Below, piece by piece: positions 20,215-34,255 of a DNA stretch of 64,000 nt. Under the pieces are notes generated by a model. It saw only the letters and a list, made by a program, of their open reading frames with translations, searched no databases and had not been told where the DNA came from. The translations under genes were made by a program, and so were the position numbers. Positions within the stretch are counted from its first letter, which is position 1, and each line of letters begins with the position of its first letter. The DNA comes from Siphonodentalium dalli (taxonomy: Eukaryota > Mollusca > Scaphopoda > Gadilida > Siphonodentaliidae), in NCBI GenBank assembly GCA_032622095.1, contig CP136065.1:203804618-203868617 (forward strand). The letters are read 5' to 3'.

Positions 20215-21150
20215 CTCTCGTGTCTGGAATAAACGTGCATGCACGTTTATTAAATTTCGGAAGATTTTCCACCCTGCACGAAGCTTATTCCAGTCTGCAC
20301 GTTTATTTAATTTTGTGTATTGTGTCTATTGTGATTTTGGAAGACAGGTCTTGACAGGCGATTTTGTTTTCCCCCACAACAAATCTTGATCGAGTGTTTA
20401 TAAAATCTCTGCACGGTACTAGTAAGTGTCAACAGAATAGTAATATTGTTGACAGGGAGCCGATTGAATGAGTCAAAGTTCCGCGGGACTCCCGAAACAC
20501 CGGTGCCGGTGGGAACATGGATTTAAAACATGCAGAGTGCAATGCTCTCGATTACAAATACATTTGCAGTATTTTTGAAGAAAAATCACGCAGCAATTCA
20601 GAGCTTGCTATGAATTACCACGGGGATTAAATTCCAATCCTAATCGGTATATATAATCTGCAGCCATGCCCATGTGCCGTGTGAAGGACCAAAACAAATC
20701 AATATGCAGGAACCGGGATTCCGCTATAAATTAACCAATGGAAGTATGCATTTGTACCGCGCGCACATACGTCATACAGAAAAATCGATAACCACGTGTC
20801 GGAATCCTGTGAGCCACGTGACACTACGTCATTATGTAGATATGACCTTAGCAATGCAATCCAGGGGGGTAATCCAAATTGTGCTATTAAATTTGCTAAT
20901 ACCGACCAGCTATCGGTGTATTGCTAATGAACATATGATTGTTCGCAGTACCGGGATTTTGTATCGCATATTGCCATGTGAAACCGGCCAATTTGCTAAT
21001 TAAATTATATTAACACAATTTTGATATCCTGTATTTCCATAAAAATTTCCACCCTGCACTTATATTCAAGTCTGCACTTATATTAATTCTGGTCGGTTTT
21101 TCCACCCTGCACTTATATTCCAGACTGCACTTTTATTCCAGACACGAGAG
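20215..21150. mobile_element. MITE with TA target duplication, 936 bp
   Basis: The inverted ends are CTCTCGTGTCTGGAATAAA and TTTATTCCAGACACGAGAG, flanked by TA at 20,213-20,214 and 21,151-21,152. Subterminal phrases TTTCCACCCTGCAC and TTCCAGTCTGCAC recur at both ends. The TA duplication suggests Tc1/mariner-type mobilisation. The single 109-codon frame inside (20,674-21,003) has no recognisable domain. Confidence 0.82.
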
Positions 21151-21226
21151 TACAGAGTGTCATGTTTATTTGAGTCAGTCGAACTCTTCAGTATAATCTG
21201 TCATGTATGAAACCCAGGGCAAGAAT

Positions 21227-21650
21227 ACGTATACAGAGACGCATTTGAATAAGAGTTATTTACTGTTTGGAAAATCAACAACAACAATAAAGAGCGTTGT
21301 TTCAGTAAGTTAGTAAACCTCGACCATATAGTCTGACAATTGTGACAAACGAACGTCGGATTACGTTTACAGAGAAACATTTGAACAAGAGTTATTTACT
21401 GTTTGGAAAATCAACAACAATAAAGAGCATTGTCTCAGTAAGGTAGTAAGCCTCGAAAATATAGTTTCATAATTGTGTCAAACAACGTCGGACTACGTAT
21501 ACAGAGAAACATTTGAACAAGAGTTATTTACTGTTTGGAAAATCAACAACAATAAAGAGCGTTTTCTCAGTAAGTTAGTAAACCTTGACAATATAGTCTG
21601 ACAATTGTGACAAACGAACGTCGGATTACGTTTACAGAGAATCTTTAAAC
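21227..21650. repeat. About 133-bp tandem satellite, three-plus copies
   Basis: Units beginning ACGTATACAGAGAAACATTT repeat at about 21,227, 21,363, 21,495 and 21,627. Each full unit includes AGAGTTATTTACTGTTTGG and an AATAAAGAGCGTT-type motif. Confidence 0.93.
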
Positions 21651-24394
21651 ACATAAAACTATGGTGAACCCATCGGGAATAAATCAGTGAACAAAATTCC
21701 TGGAGTTGGTCCGGTACTGACAAACAGATTCGAGAGTAAATGGATTACAAAAGCTTACCAAGTTGTAGGAACTTACCAAGCTGAGGTGGAAAAAAAACTA
21801 TGCTCATTTCAAAGATTGCACATTTCCTCTACACGAAAACAACTGAGCGTGGAATCTAATTGAGCCAATTAGAAACATCATACAAGTTTATTTGACATAA
21901 AATTTATCATAATTCCACAACTGCCCGCTATTATCTTGGCTAAATTTTGGGGCCGTATTTACCGAACCATACCATACCGGACAGAAATGACATTTTTTCA
22001 AATGCTCGTGGCTCGCTCCACACACGATTTTCGATACTTCCGGTATATGTTATTTCGGCGGGACGCGAAATTTCCCAACGATAATGTAAACAGAAATTGA
22101 GGGTAATTCTATTTGAGAAAATTAGAAACATCATCTCATCCACATTACTTGACATATTATATAGACTCATCGCATCCTTTCGTTTGAGTGATATATCGCT
22201 CTTTAACAACAAATGTCAGAAAGGGGTGACAAAGCCGACCCGTCCATTAAATTCAATTTTCCACATCTCTGTACTCATCGTAGTTGGTCTATTCCATCAG
22301 ATTTTTATAAACTAAATAAAATAACAAACTAAAGAATACTGGCATGCAATAATAATGACCTTAAGAGAGAATAGAGGTGCTTGTGCAGAGAGTATAGTTG
22401 CCAGACAACGCCGATGAGTACAGTAAATTTACATTTGGTTCTCAACAGACAATGTTTTTGAGGAATTATGTGATGAGTCGAAATTCTCGAATGAACAAAT
22501 TTATCTACATGGTTTCAGCATTTGTTTGACGGTATGCGCAAGTGACATGAATTGGCAATTTGATGCCGACGCCCTACACTAGTCCAAGAATAGTCATTCC
22601 GTGTCCAAGTGTCGCGACGATATTCCGTTCCCCATACGCTCGGACCGAATATATACTTGACACGTGTTAGAAATTTATACTAACAATGCCCAATCTAGAG
22701 GTTTATGCCAGATATACATTGGTGAATAGTGTACACAATGAATATAGTGTAATATTATTATCGCGTTTGTGACGGATATGAATATCAACTAAATCAGGGA
22801 ATTATTTCAATATCTGAATATATTCAGACAAAAATCAGCTTGGTAAATTAACTCGGTCGAATCATGGCAACATCAACACCAATTTAAAAAATATTCTCAT
22901 CTCCCCCATACCTCACAGAATAATTGCCACCCCCACCCCCCTAAATAGAAAAATTAGCAAAACATACCTTCAGTCGTTGGAAATTCGAATCAAACTAAAC
23001 TCCTATCCATTTTCACAACGTTATATAGGCCGGCCAAATTGACCATTGACCAATTACGATTATTTCCATTCACTCGATTTTCACGAGGTCACTCACTGAG
23101 TGAACGCCATGCTTTACACAAAGACTTCGTTCTGACCGAGTGCGCATTCACCCGCGAATTAGCCATAATTGGTAAATTGTCCATTGGTGCTCTCGTGTTC
23201 GCAAATTAAGGTCACACTCAATTTAACAATACGATGCAAAAAAATTAAAGAGACTATTACCTTTCCGATTTAATGCGATAACCCATGTTTAAAGAGCCTT
23301 CACTGATTTAAAATATGATTGATACAAAGTATAATTGTTACACCATTTAGTGTGAGTTGATTGCTTCTCGGCAAACCGGTCCTGATTTTCATGCTTTAAT
23401 TATCTCATTTACGCCATTCCGATCGATACATGGCCATTTCAATTAGCAAGCATATTTGAAGCAATGAACACTCATACTGAGTTGCAGTCTGGGTGAACGT
23501 CGACTCTATATTTGAAATATAGAGTCTGGAGCTTATGTAGCCAAAACCATTTCTATTCAGCGAAGAGCTTCCCCAAAATGACGTCACGGATTTTAAAAAA
23601 TACATCGATGATTGACAGGTGTCCCCACGTGTTATTTGTTGTGCTTCGCAATAGTAATGGCCTGTGTCGCGACATCAAATTACAGCAGATAATATTTGTC
23701 GTGTGTGCGACTAGTCTTTTTCGGGAGATGAACTCGCTGCATCCGAGAGCAAAAAATAAGGTCGTCATCAAAAATGATGCTTTAGAACTATTTAAAAGCA
23801 TAAAATTAAGTCATTTCCTCGGTGTTAACTTTCAGATGACTTTTTTACGACAAATAATTTGATTTGCAAACCATGGTACAATAAAGTAAATCAAATACAC
23901 GGACGCGAGTGAGTTCTATTTATATTTATGGGAGGCCAAGTTGGTACCATGCGCAGGCCTATCTATCAGGTCTAGCACATCCTTCAAATTAATCCGAATC
24001 GTACCGAATATATAATTTCGAAGCCATTGTTTCTGTCTGTTGTATTTGCAAGCATCGCTTTCGATCGGAGAAATTCCGCTCTGTTACTATATTTAGAGGT
24101 GACATTATGGGAGTCTCCGCCCACTGATTATTAACCCATACGGTTTCATTGGACGGAAAATAATTTACGCAATCAATCCGATTACGGAATCCCGAGGACT
24201 TGGAAATGAGATATCGATGTTATCCATCAGACCTTATATTCAATGTTGTAATGAATATTTAGGTATGAGTTTACTCAGACTGACCGAGTTGGTACCTCCA
24301 TAAATTTTATACATATAATTATTTTGTTTACCTCATTTATGATGACAATGGCCATTCCCAATCCTTTGGCTATTCTCATGTCGGATTTAGGGAA
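21651..24394. other. No gene recognised
   Basis: About 2.7 kb of AT-rich DNA. I see only short features, such as a 25-bp palindrome (GACTCTATATTT and its complement) near 23,501-23,525. Overlapping open frames at 23,512-23,862 lie on both strands and look like chance frames. Confidence 0.5.
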
Positions 24395-25730
24395 CTTCTA
24401 TAGTAGAGCGGACAAACTCAAAAAGCTCACTAGAAGTAGGAGTTTAGTCCATCGGCACCACACTCGGGCTTGTGATATATCATTTTGAAGGTTATGACAT
24501 TCCGCATCGGGTAGGACCCGGTCTGAAATATACAAATGATGCAAAAGATGATTTTTAGCTGATTAAGTGCCAAAATTCAGCAAAATTCCCTGTTTTTGTA
24601 AAATTCGGCAAAATGAGAAATAAAAGTATAAAAACGCGAATATTTTGGGCTAAAATATTGTAGTCTATATACCTGTAGATATTTACTATGATAGTGGTAC
24701 GATTTCTCTGATATAACGAAGATTTTTTTTAGATTTATTGTAAAAATAGACAAAACAGCTCAATTTTTCATTTTTTTTGCCTCACTTAATGGGCGATAGT
24801 TCAATATTGTTTTGACCAAGGATATCGTATATAGTCTAGAAAAGTGCGGATATATATACCGCATACGACAATATGCTGCATATGTCATCATATTTAACAC
24901 GTGATGTGTTATGTAAGATTATTTCACCCCTCACCCCAAAATTCAGCAAAAAGTCACCGTTTTAGGGAAATTCGGCACAAATGAATACACAAGCACAGGT
25001 ATTCGGGATATGTTTGTGCTACGATATAGCAGGTTACACACTTACAAATACGAAGTAATGAAATGCCATGATTGCGGTGATAGATGTAAAAATTTCTTAA
25101 ATTTACGTGGAAAATAGACAAAAAATCATTCATTTTCAGTTGTTTCGCCCCTCTTAATAGGCGTTTATTCAGTATTGCATTGAATGGAGATCCCGTATAT
25201 AATATAGAAACTTGTGGAAATATATACTGCATATGTTTGTAGGATAAGGATGTCATTCTTTGCCATATATGATATGTGGTGGTAGATTGTGTCACCCCCC
25301 ACCCCAAAATTCAGAAGAAACAATCAGTTTTAGAAATTTCGTTATGGCAGAATACAAAAGCACAAATCCGATTATTTTGTGCTATTATATTGAACTCTAC
25401 CCACTTCGAGATATACATTATGATAACGCCATGGTATCATTTACAGATGGCAACATTTCGGAGTTTTCTGATGAAAGTAGACCGAAAATCGTGAAATATA
25501 AACTTGTTTGCCCCTCTATACATGGGTGATAATTCAATTCCCTCTGATACACATTTCGCTGCACGTTTGACACAAAACCTCTAAACGGTTATTTGATGGT
25601 GTACGTGCAAGCGGAATGGTCATGTGAGTTAGATGATTTCGTTGGTAATGTCAACACACGTTACAAGTTACATGTACTGTGGCTGAACCTGGTTATTAAC
25701 AATCACTAAACCTCCCAATACGTATAATGT

Positions 25731-25896
25731 TATATAAGGATTAACTGTCATGTGGACTGTTTTTATGGAGATGTAACGGTGAGGTAAGTGGACATAACTT
25801 GTGTAAAACCCGAAGGGTTTTACATACAAGTTATGTCCACTTACCTCACCGTTACATCTCCATAAAAATAGTCCACATGACAGTTAATCCTTATAT
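25731..25896. repeat. 166-bp near-perfect palindrome
   Basis: Arms of about 80 bp, containing AACTGTCATGTGGACTGTTT and GGTGAGGTAAGTGGACATAA with their complements, meet at ACCCGAAGGGT. It lies in the loop of the foldback element and may be a separate small insertion. Confidence 0.93.
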
Positions 25897-26914
25897 TTAT
25901 ATACATTTAGCGAAAAAGCCACTTTTGTAAATATATTTTAATCGAAAAGTGTATCGTGACAAGATCAGCCCAAAATACCCAATAGCACCCTTGGCAAAAG
26001 TTAATAGGAACAATTTCTTTTCATGTTGAAACCCGATGATGTATTAAGTCAATCATGCGCGAGTCAAAATGCGCCCAAAGCATTACGCGTTCGTCTTTCC
26101 AAACCTAATGACGTATCGATGGTGTTATTAGCTTGGTGTTATGAGGCGTTCCGCATTCACCGAGAAATAACTGCAACTAGCCACGTGGGCGCGGACCAAT
26201 CAGAATGCTGGATTTAGTGATGACAACACTTAGTGTGTAAATATACAACTGTGAAGCTATATTATGCGAAGTAAACATATACAATGATGTAATTTCTTCA
26301 ACTCAAGTAACTATCAAATGCTTCAGCTTGATAAGGTATGTGTATAATGCATAAATGTGTATATGAATATTCTGTGTTTGTCTCATCTTTTAATGTATTG
26401 TATTGTTGGGCGATGGGTGCAATAATGTAACCAAACAAATGCGACAGAAGATGATACAATCCGAAAACATTCATATGCGTTATGTGTCTCCTCAACTCTT
26501 GAGAGTTTGTCCTGGATTATTGTTCAAAATGGAATTGAATTATCACCCATGTAGAGGGGCAAAACAAGTTTATATTTCACGATTTTCGGTCTACTTTCAT
26601 CAGAAAACTCCGAAATGTTGCCATCTGTAAATGATACCATGGCGTTATCATAATGTATATCTCGAAGTGGGTAGACTTCAATATAATAGCACAAAATAAT
26701 CGTAGTTGTGCTTTTGTATTCTGCCATAACGAAATTTCTAAAACTGATTTTTTTCTTCTGGATTTTGGGGTGGGGTGACACAATCTACCACCACATATCA
26801 TATATGGCAAAGAATGACATCCTTATCTTAGTCATATGCAGTATATATTTCCACAAGTTTCTATATTATATACGGGATCTCCATTCAATGCAATACTGAA
26901 TAATCGCCTATTAA

Positions 26915-28485
26915 CCCTTTGAACCCAGGCTCCCCACAACGATCGACACCCTGACCCTGGGCTCCCAGTGGTATTTTTTATATTGTGGCCAGTGTTTAGA
27001 TGTATGGTGTTGTTTATGTTCAAGTGGTGTCACATTTCTGAAACTTTAGATGTATGTTTCCCATGGACCACTGATTATTTTACGATCTGGTTACATTGCC
27101 ACGTGGTCACTCACTGGTAACGGTTGCTAGGCATCTACCCGATATTGAAAGTAAAATAGAATTATAGCTTTTACGGTTGTAATTCAGAAATGGCGTTTGA
27201 TGCAGTCAACACCCTATTGTGAAATTTGAGATATATCTGGCCAGAAGTCTGATCCTAACTTGTATTTAAGGGTAGCAACGGTTGCTAAGCAAATACCCCA
27301 AATGATCGAATGACACCATTGCCCTGTGAATCCAATTGTATTATGCCCCAATTTAGAGATTCTTGGCATGCACATGCTGATGGTTATGTTCAAATGGTGC
27401 TACAGGTCTGAAATTTTACAGGTATGTTCCCATGGGCCACTGTTTATTTATTTTAGAACGGTTTACTTTGCCACACGATCACTCCCTGGTAACGGTTTCT
27501 AAGCAACTACCTGGACTGAAAGTATAATGCAATTATAGTTTATAGCGTCGTATAATTCCGCACTAAGAAACGTCATTTTCTATGCAGTCAATACCCTATT
27601 GTGAAACTGGAGATACATCAGGTCAGAAGATTGAACCTACATGTAGTTTGTATTTAACGATACCAATGGTTGCTAAGCATATAGCCCAAGTGATCGAATG
27701 GCACCACTTCCCTGTGCATTCAATGGCATTACGTCCCGTTTTAGACATCGCCTATATGGCACGGTGATGGTCATGTTCAAATGGTGCCACGATTCTTAAA
27801 CTTTACATAATTGCTCAGTAATGCACGATTTGACCACGTGTTTGTAATGTGCACGCGCAGGTAGATCGTACTAGATGGTATTGTGACCATGCAACCCATT
27901 TCCACAGTACTACTCTGGTGCAATGTCAAAACGTGCAGCTGTATAACGCAAATTTATGTACTATGGAGATCCTTGATGTGATTGTATCATTTCACAAAAA
28001 TCCATACATTTATCATTTTATCCTATGCGCATGCGCGAAACAAATCGACTCAAATAAGAAACTGCGTGCGCCTTCCTCACATATGACAGAACACTGATTA
28101 TGTAGGCAATACTAATTTAAACCAAAAAGAGTGATCGAAATGGTGTCTTTCTACAATCATGCGAACCGCGCAACAATTTAGAGCTTTACCCGAATCGCTT
28201 CAAATAATGTATATACGTTTGTTGAATTCTGCGCTGTGCGCATGCGCATGTTTTTCTACCCCAACTAGTCGGCAACAAACTCATACACATGCACCCATGG
28301 CACTGCTGAAGTTCCTTAGGATCATTTACATAGATATAAGTGGATGTACCAATGGTTATAACATGTATACACATGCTACATAGGTATACATGATGTCACT
28401 GAATTCTGCTGGCCGCTTTTGCGGCCAGTCGGGTGTATGAACGTTTTCTGGCTGGCCGCTTTTGCGGCCAGTCGGGTTCAAAGGG
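26915..28485. mobile_element. piggyBac-like non-autonomous element, 1.57 kb
   Basis: The inverted ends CCCTTTGAACCC and GGGTTCAAAGGG are flanked by TTAA at 26,911-26,914 and 28,486-28,489, the piggyBac signature. Inside are about two and a half copies of a ~378-bp tandem unit (ATGTTCAAATGGTGCYAC, CTGGTAACGGTT) and, at the right end, two copies of GGCCGCTTTTGCGGCC-type hairpins. No transposase is present. Confidence 0.85.
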
Positions 28486-28846
28486 TTAAGAGGGGTGAAA
28501 CAACTGAAAATGAAGGATTTTTTGTCTATTTTCCACGTAAATTTAAGAAATTTTTACATCTATCACCGCAATCATGACATTTCATTACTTTGTATTTATA
28601 AGTGTGTAACCTGCTATATCGTAGCACAAACTTATCCCGAATACCTGTGCTTTTGTATTCATTTGTGCCGAAATTCCCTAAAACTGACTTTTTGCTGAAT
28701 TTTGGGGTGAGGGGTGAAATAATCTTACATAACACATCACGTGTTAAATATGATGACATATTCAGCATACTGTCGTATGCGGTATATATATCCACACTTT
28801 TCTAGACTATAAACGATATCCCTGGTCAAAACAATATTGATATATC

Positions 28847-30288
28847 CAGGGTTTCCGTTAGTACGGCTCAGCGTCCGTAGGACGGCCTCATTCCCCTCGC
28901 ATATTATCTGTTTGGTTCATACATATACCAAATGTCAGTCGCAATGTCGTAAACAATTCCGGTTACAACGGGAGTTCGGGTGTTAAATAGAATACTGGTG
29001 AAAAAGCGGGTCAAATAGCGACGTTAGATACAGCGTAATGCATGTCGCGGTAACATCAAAAAATGTCGGACTGCTGAATATGCATATTTTTGTGTACGGG
29101 ATGAAACTACTCATGCTCGAAAATCCCGTGATATCGTAGGATTACATAATTTGATCAAAGAACGCCGAATTTCTTAGTCGGGACATTTTTATGCACGGGA
29201 TTTTCATGAATGAAACTGCTCCTCTCCGAGATCCCGTGCTATCGTACGGTGGTACATAATAAATGGGTCCCCCTGCAGAGTCCATGAGGTATAGAACGGA
29301 GTTTTAGCCAACGTGTTATAAAATATAATTTGGCGGGAGATGTGAACACGTGCGTCGTTGATTGTGCTTGGGGACAACGCAACTATTATTTACCGTCCTT
29401 TGACATTATCTCCATATTGGGGAGGGGGTACGTATGTGTTTGTCTTTATCACCCATGTATGTAATATGGTTCAAATGAATGGTGTTGTTAACTTGTCACT
29501 ATGAATTCCCACTATAAAGACTGATTTCGGGACAGGTTCCGTTTTACTGTGAAATAAATCACGTTGGGATTTTGTTGACTATGCGCATAATAAGCAATTG
29601 CGGTCGTCAGTTTATGGACTAATATATAGAGACTAGTGAACAAGCTACGCGTTCCGAGTGAAAGATGTCCCTACCCACAGGTATTAGGCACAATTTTTGT
29701 TTTTAAATTTAATAAAAATCTCTTTTTATTAATTTTTTTTGGTGCCAAATACCTGTGTCGCTACCATTCGTATTTTGCCGCTATAAATAGCTCCTGCAGT
29801 ATGACGTCACAGCGCACAAATAGTTTTACGATTGACAGCGTATATCATGTCAGTTTCATTTTCACAGAAGCTGCTTGCAATTCTAGGAAATACTTTATTC
29901 AATTCTCCTTGCTATCTATTATTGGTCAATGCATAGATGTTTTGTAGTGTTTAGATTCATCGGAATCTTATTGTATAAATTTGTAAACAATAACTAGTAG
30001 CTTGTTCATTTATATATAATCTTCAATCAGACGGCAGTCTTATGTGCGTAATTAGTTGATTGATTATCTGGATACCATCAACAGAATTAATGCACCCACG
30101 GAAATGATTGACTTGCGTAATATATACGTAGCTTTGGTTGCTTTGTGAGACTCTTATGTGCAAGGAAATTGCTACTTTTCAGTGTCAAATAACAAAATTT
30201 TCGCCCGACGGGACGAACCATGGTCGTCCCGTCGCGTTATGTGTTTCCCCAATACGGACTCATTAATTTTCCCCTCGCGGAAACCCTG
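28847..30288. mobile_element. hAT-like non-autonomous element, 1.44 kb
   Basis: The ends are CAGGGTTTCCG and CGGAAACCCTG. It interrupts the right arm of the foldback element, and the flanks share ATATATC (7 bp, or 8 bp GATATATC if the terminal G is shared). CAGGG ends and a 7-8-bp duplication fit hAT. The interior has partly repeated phrases such as GTACGGGATGAAAC and GCACGGGATTTTC; no transposase is seen. Confidence 0.75.
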
Positions 30289-30690
30289 ATATATCGCCCA
30301 TTAAGTGAGGCAAAAAAAATTAAAAATTGCGCTGTTTTGTCTATTTTTACAATAAATCTAAAAAAAATCTTCGTTATATCAGAGAAATCGTACCACTATC
30401 ATAGTACATATCTAGAGGTATGTAGACTACAATATTTTAGCGCAAACTGTTCGCGTTTCTATACTTTTATTTCTCATTTTGCCAAATTTTACAAAAACAG
30501 GGATTTTTGCTGAATTTTGGCACTTAATCAGCTAAAAATCATCTTTTGCATCATCTGTATATTTCACACCGGGTCCTACCCGATGCGAAATGTCATAACC
30601 TTCAAAATGATGTATTACAAGCTTGTGTGGGGTCCCGATGGACTAAACTTTCTGAAATCTGTTCCGTCCGCTCCACTACTAGATGAAGGT

Positions 30691-33059
30691 TGTAGCTTGG
30701 TTCAGTTTGTCCTTTCTTTGAATCTTTTCTAGCTGGAAAGGGAGAGAGAAAGGGATACAACTAACATGTAATACGTTATCAGATTTGCCCCCACCCAACC
30801 CAATTTGGACAAAGGTCATTAAATATGTTGCATGAGGACAAGCCCATAATTCAACCATACCATTTAATAATTTTAACAAGTTTGGTCTCACATTTGTCAG
30901 TTTCTGAAACAATTTTAGATTTCAATTTCTTAATATGGCAACTCCTAACACTTTCCAACTAAATTGGGTCTATTAAACATGACTGGAGCTTCCTGACAAT
31001 GCATTCTCTTGCATATGGCATATAATAGAGAACATATGTTAGAAGCCATGTGTTTTGCTCTAATGATCATCAATATGTATGCATTGGTAGTAAAAAAAAA
31101 GGTAAATTTTAATTTTTTATATTTTTTTATTATAAATTTTTGTTTTTTTTCTCTCAAAATATCAATAAAGTTTTGCGTCCGCAGTTATTCATAGGGTCAG
31201 TCGATGTACGGAAAAGTAGTATCTTTTTCTTTTTTTGGCCTAACAGCTCAGTGGAGTGTTTCACATCAATTTGAATCGAAAAGTAATGCTTATACAAGAA
31301 ACATTCAGTAAAATTCCCCACCAGCATACAATGAGGAGTAGTCTGAATTTGTTTATTATTTTATTGCAGCATCAACATGATTATGCTTGGTAGCACCAGG
31401 GATCAAATACAGCCCCTTTCCCAGAACTATGATTTCAGTATGACGATCCTCAACATTTACTTAAAAATTTTACCAGTGGAAGAAAATTTTACCACAAGTG
31501 TGTTAAGTTTTAACAATGAGAGTGCCCCAGGCACCAAATCAGGATAAGGTAATCCCTGATCAATGTTCTTAACACGTACAATTGTAAACTTTATCCAAAA
31601 TGCCAGATATACAGAAAATGTTGTTTATTTAAATTAGAAAACTTATTGACCAGAGTTACGTCTCATATATTTCTATAGTCTAATTTACAAATTACCTCAT
31701 CAAATCATGGAGATCGAAGTTTAATGTGATAATGCATCTGGTCACTGGAGGTTTCACGCCGCATGATGCATCAGCATTTATTCCTCTGGCTGCCCCATTG
31801 GCAAGGTCAACTGCAAGTTGCCCAACATCTGCCATATTGCTTGGGTCATCTCAGAAGAAGGGCAGAGCCTGATTAGTTATGCAGGAATATCAATGTACAC
31901 CTGGAAATAGAACAAAACGAAATGGTCTTTTTCCCAATTGATGTAATATGCATATTTGTATTTAGCATTCCCAGCATTAGCAGTGCAAGAACTATTAATT
32001 TGAGGTTCACTCTGAATTGATTGCGCCAATAATATTATCTACGCATTTCAAAGCGCAACAGAACATTTTCGTTTGCATACTATAAAGCACATCCGGATGC
32101 AATAAAGGTCGATTTAGATGAACTGAGAAAAGCTCGAGCTGAGCATAATTTAAAATTCAGGCATGAAGGAGGATCGTAGATTGCCCCTTGCCGCGAATGC
32201 AGACATTGTAAACAGACTTTTAAGTCCTTCATTCATGTCAGAGCTAAATCACATTGAGATCGTCCACACAATAGAATGTGGTGATTATACAAATAGGAAA
32301 ACCAAATAGGAAAACCGAATATGGCGCCAAATTCAATTTCAATGCGCCTGGTCGAGTCCGCACACTTCAGTGTCCACCAGAGTCACTGAATCACGTGCTC
32401 TACAAGGAACAAACGTGATAGAATCGGGTGATCCACAGCGTTTAGCGTCAATTAGAATGTTCACGGATCATTCTGCCAAGGTTGGTTCGCTTTTTCAAAG
32501 CCATAAACAAGTCCGGGCTAAGAATAACACCCACGGAGCATACCCTCAATTAAAAAAAATTAATCGCGTGCTTTACAATAGATAACTTAGATTAGATTAA
32601 ATTAGATTATTTATTGGTAATGATACATTACATATCTATACAATTTGGGATCGAGTCAGTTAGATTAGTTTAGATTATAATATCTATATTCAAGTGGATG
32701 GACGAGATTAAAGGGTGGAGCTGAACTGATTTCCAGCTTCAACTGTGATAATGGCCTGATAACCAGTATGAACATAATACTGTGATGCCAGGAATACCAC
32801 TGATATCTGGAATGAATCGTCGAACAAGCTGAAGAAATAAAAACTTTTAATAAGTTTGAAAAGTTTAAGAACAAATACATTTGAAAAATGGCACAACTAA
32901 GGCATAGAACAAAATTTATTTCTATGTTGATAAGTTAAAAAATAAAAAATGTTAGTGGATAGTAGGAGAAGAAAGTTTCCCCCAGCCATTTGACTAGACA
33001 AGAAGTGCAGCACTTGTGGAATGAGCGCCCCTATTGAAGAAAAAGCGCCTGGGTATTCA
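30691..33059. other. No gene recognised; AT-rich with a short LINE-like tail
   Basis: No coding sequence is identified. At about 32,582-32,690 there is a short segment with TTAGATTAGATTAAATTAGA at one end, which resembles the microsatellite 3' tail of a CR1/L2-like LINE. A poly(A/T)-rich stretch lies at 31,090-31,155. Confidence 0.5.
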
Positions 33060-33117
33060 TCGCCATCATACCAACCTCCAAGGGACTATCAGGCGTTGAT
33101 CTGAGAAGAACAGTTAC
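33060..33117 (-). pseudogene. Degenerate U2-like target fragment
   Basis: The minus strand next to the LINE tail reads GTAACTGTTCTTCTCAG, close to U2 GTATCTGTTCTTATCAG. Weaker similarity extends some 25 bases further (...GATAGTCCC). The position relative to the poly(A) tail is the same as in other B insertions. The rest of U2 is not recognisable. Confidence 0.6.
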
Positions 33118-33400
33118 TTTTTTCTTTTTTTAAAGGAACTCCGTTAACCGGTCTAATGTGCTTGGGCTCAAAACTGGGATTAGTCCAATGACTGGTCAAC
33201 ATCATGGTCCTCCTGGACCCATCTTGTATCAGTGGGCTCTTGGCCTCTCCTTGGGCTTAATAAATTAGCAATCTTTTGTGGGCACTGTGCCTCCTTTGGG
33301 TTGTACCGGTATCTCACCTTCCGGTATTTCTAAGGGTTTTTATTTTTTTTATTTAAAATAAAATGTATATAATAGATTTTATTATAAACTAATTTTTGAT

Positions 33401-34250
33401 AGTTGTGTCTGAACTTTGTCTAAATTGTTGGTGATGGACCAAAGTTCTAATTACATGGAAGATTACATTATTTCCGACATTGAATACAAACAGGGCGAGA
33501 GACTAAGAGGGGTCAAAGAAAGATAGCTCACCGTCTGTATTCAGTGTGGTCCGTTTAGCTGTGTCGTATTCGTTGGGCGTTGTCTGTGGTCATTATCAAT
33601 GATAGCAGATAAAGTGATGACAGATGAAGTAGTTGGATTCTGCCAACCGTCCTAAACAAGATCCGAAGTCAATGTCGACTTGCTTCCTTGATGATCAAAC
33701 CACGAGAGATTCCTGTATTTCTACGCGCCACGATATGCGGCCATTTTCACTGATGTCGTGACCTTTCACGTGATCTTTCACAACAACAAAACTCAACAAA
33801 TACATGTGCACAGTCCATGTGTTTTTTTGTACTTCAACATACACCACACTCCTCCCCGTTCCATTCTTTTTAATGGTGGAATATCCTAAAAGATTTTTGT
33901 GTTGACTTTGTTGAACTCAAGACGCCGTTTGACATGCAAAATAAATAAATGTAGGCTGCATTCTCTGGGACGCCTACTATCCCTCAGGAATACACGATTT
34001 CCGGACAGGCACTGATAACAAGCTGCATTATATTGGGACGCTTGCTATCCCTTAAGTCTCTGAAAGTCCCTAGAAGTTCCAGAGATAAAATTTTAGTTTA
34101 GTTTCCAGAAATGTCATACGGTGGGTGTGGAATCCATTATCTGGGGCTTTCACTGCCCCGGTCGGATTTCTGCAGTCATTCCAGCTTATCCAGGGCGCGC
34201 ACATTTCCGGATGTTGTCTCACAGATGTGGTGGAGCGACACCCTGCAATT
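33401..34250. other. Unassigned DNA between LINE tail and endonuclease remnant
   Basis: This stretch replaces the reverse transcriptase region of copy B2. It contains two related phrases (GGGACGCCTACTATCCCT near 33,969 and GGGACGCTTGCTATCCCTT near 34,037) but no recognisable coding sequence. Confidence 0.45.
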
Positions 34251-34255
34251 TATGG

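Larger units (their letters stand above)
24395..30690. mobile_element. Long inverted-repeat (foldback-like) element, 6.3 kb with insertions
   Basis: The left arm 24,395-25,541 is matched in inverted order by three pieces of the right arm: 26,532-26,910, 28,490-28,846 and 30,289-30,690. Two later transposons (26,915-28,485 and 28,847-30,288) separate these pieces. Removing them leaves two arms of about 1.15 kb around a 1-kb loop. Each arm is itself built of about three diverged ~370-bp units, each with a CCCCAAAATTCAG-like phrase. No protein is encoded. Confidence 0.88.

Noticed and set aside
20674-21003. 109-codon open frame inside the TA-flanked MITE
   Set aside because: No transposase motif; too short, and composition like the surrounding DNA.
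25260-25529. Matching open frames in both arms of the foldback element (also 26,524-26,810)
   Set aside because: Similarity comes from the inverted repeat; the frames have no known domain and are broken in the other related units.
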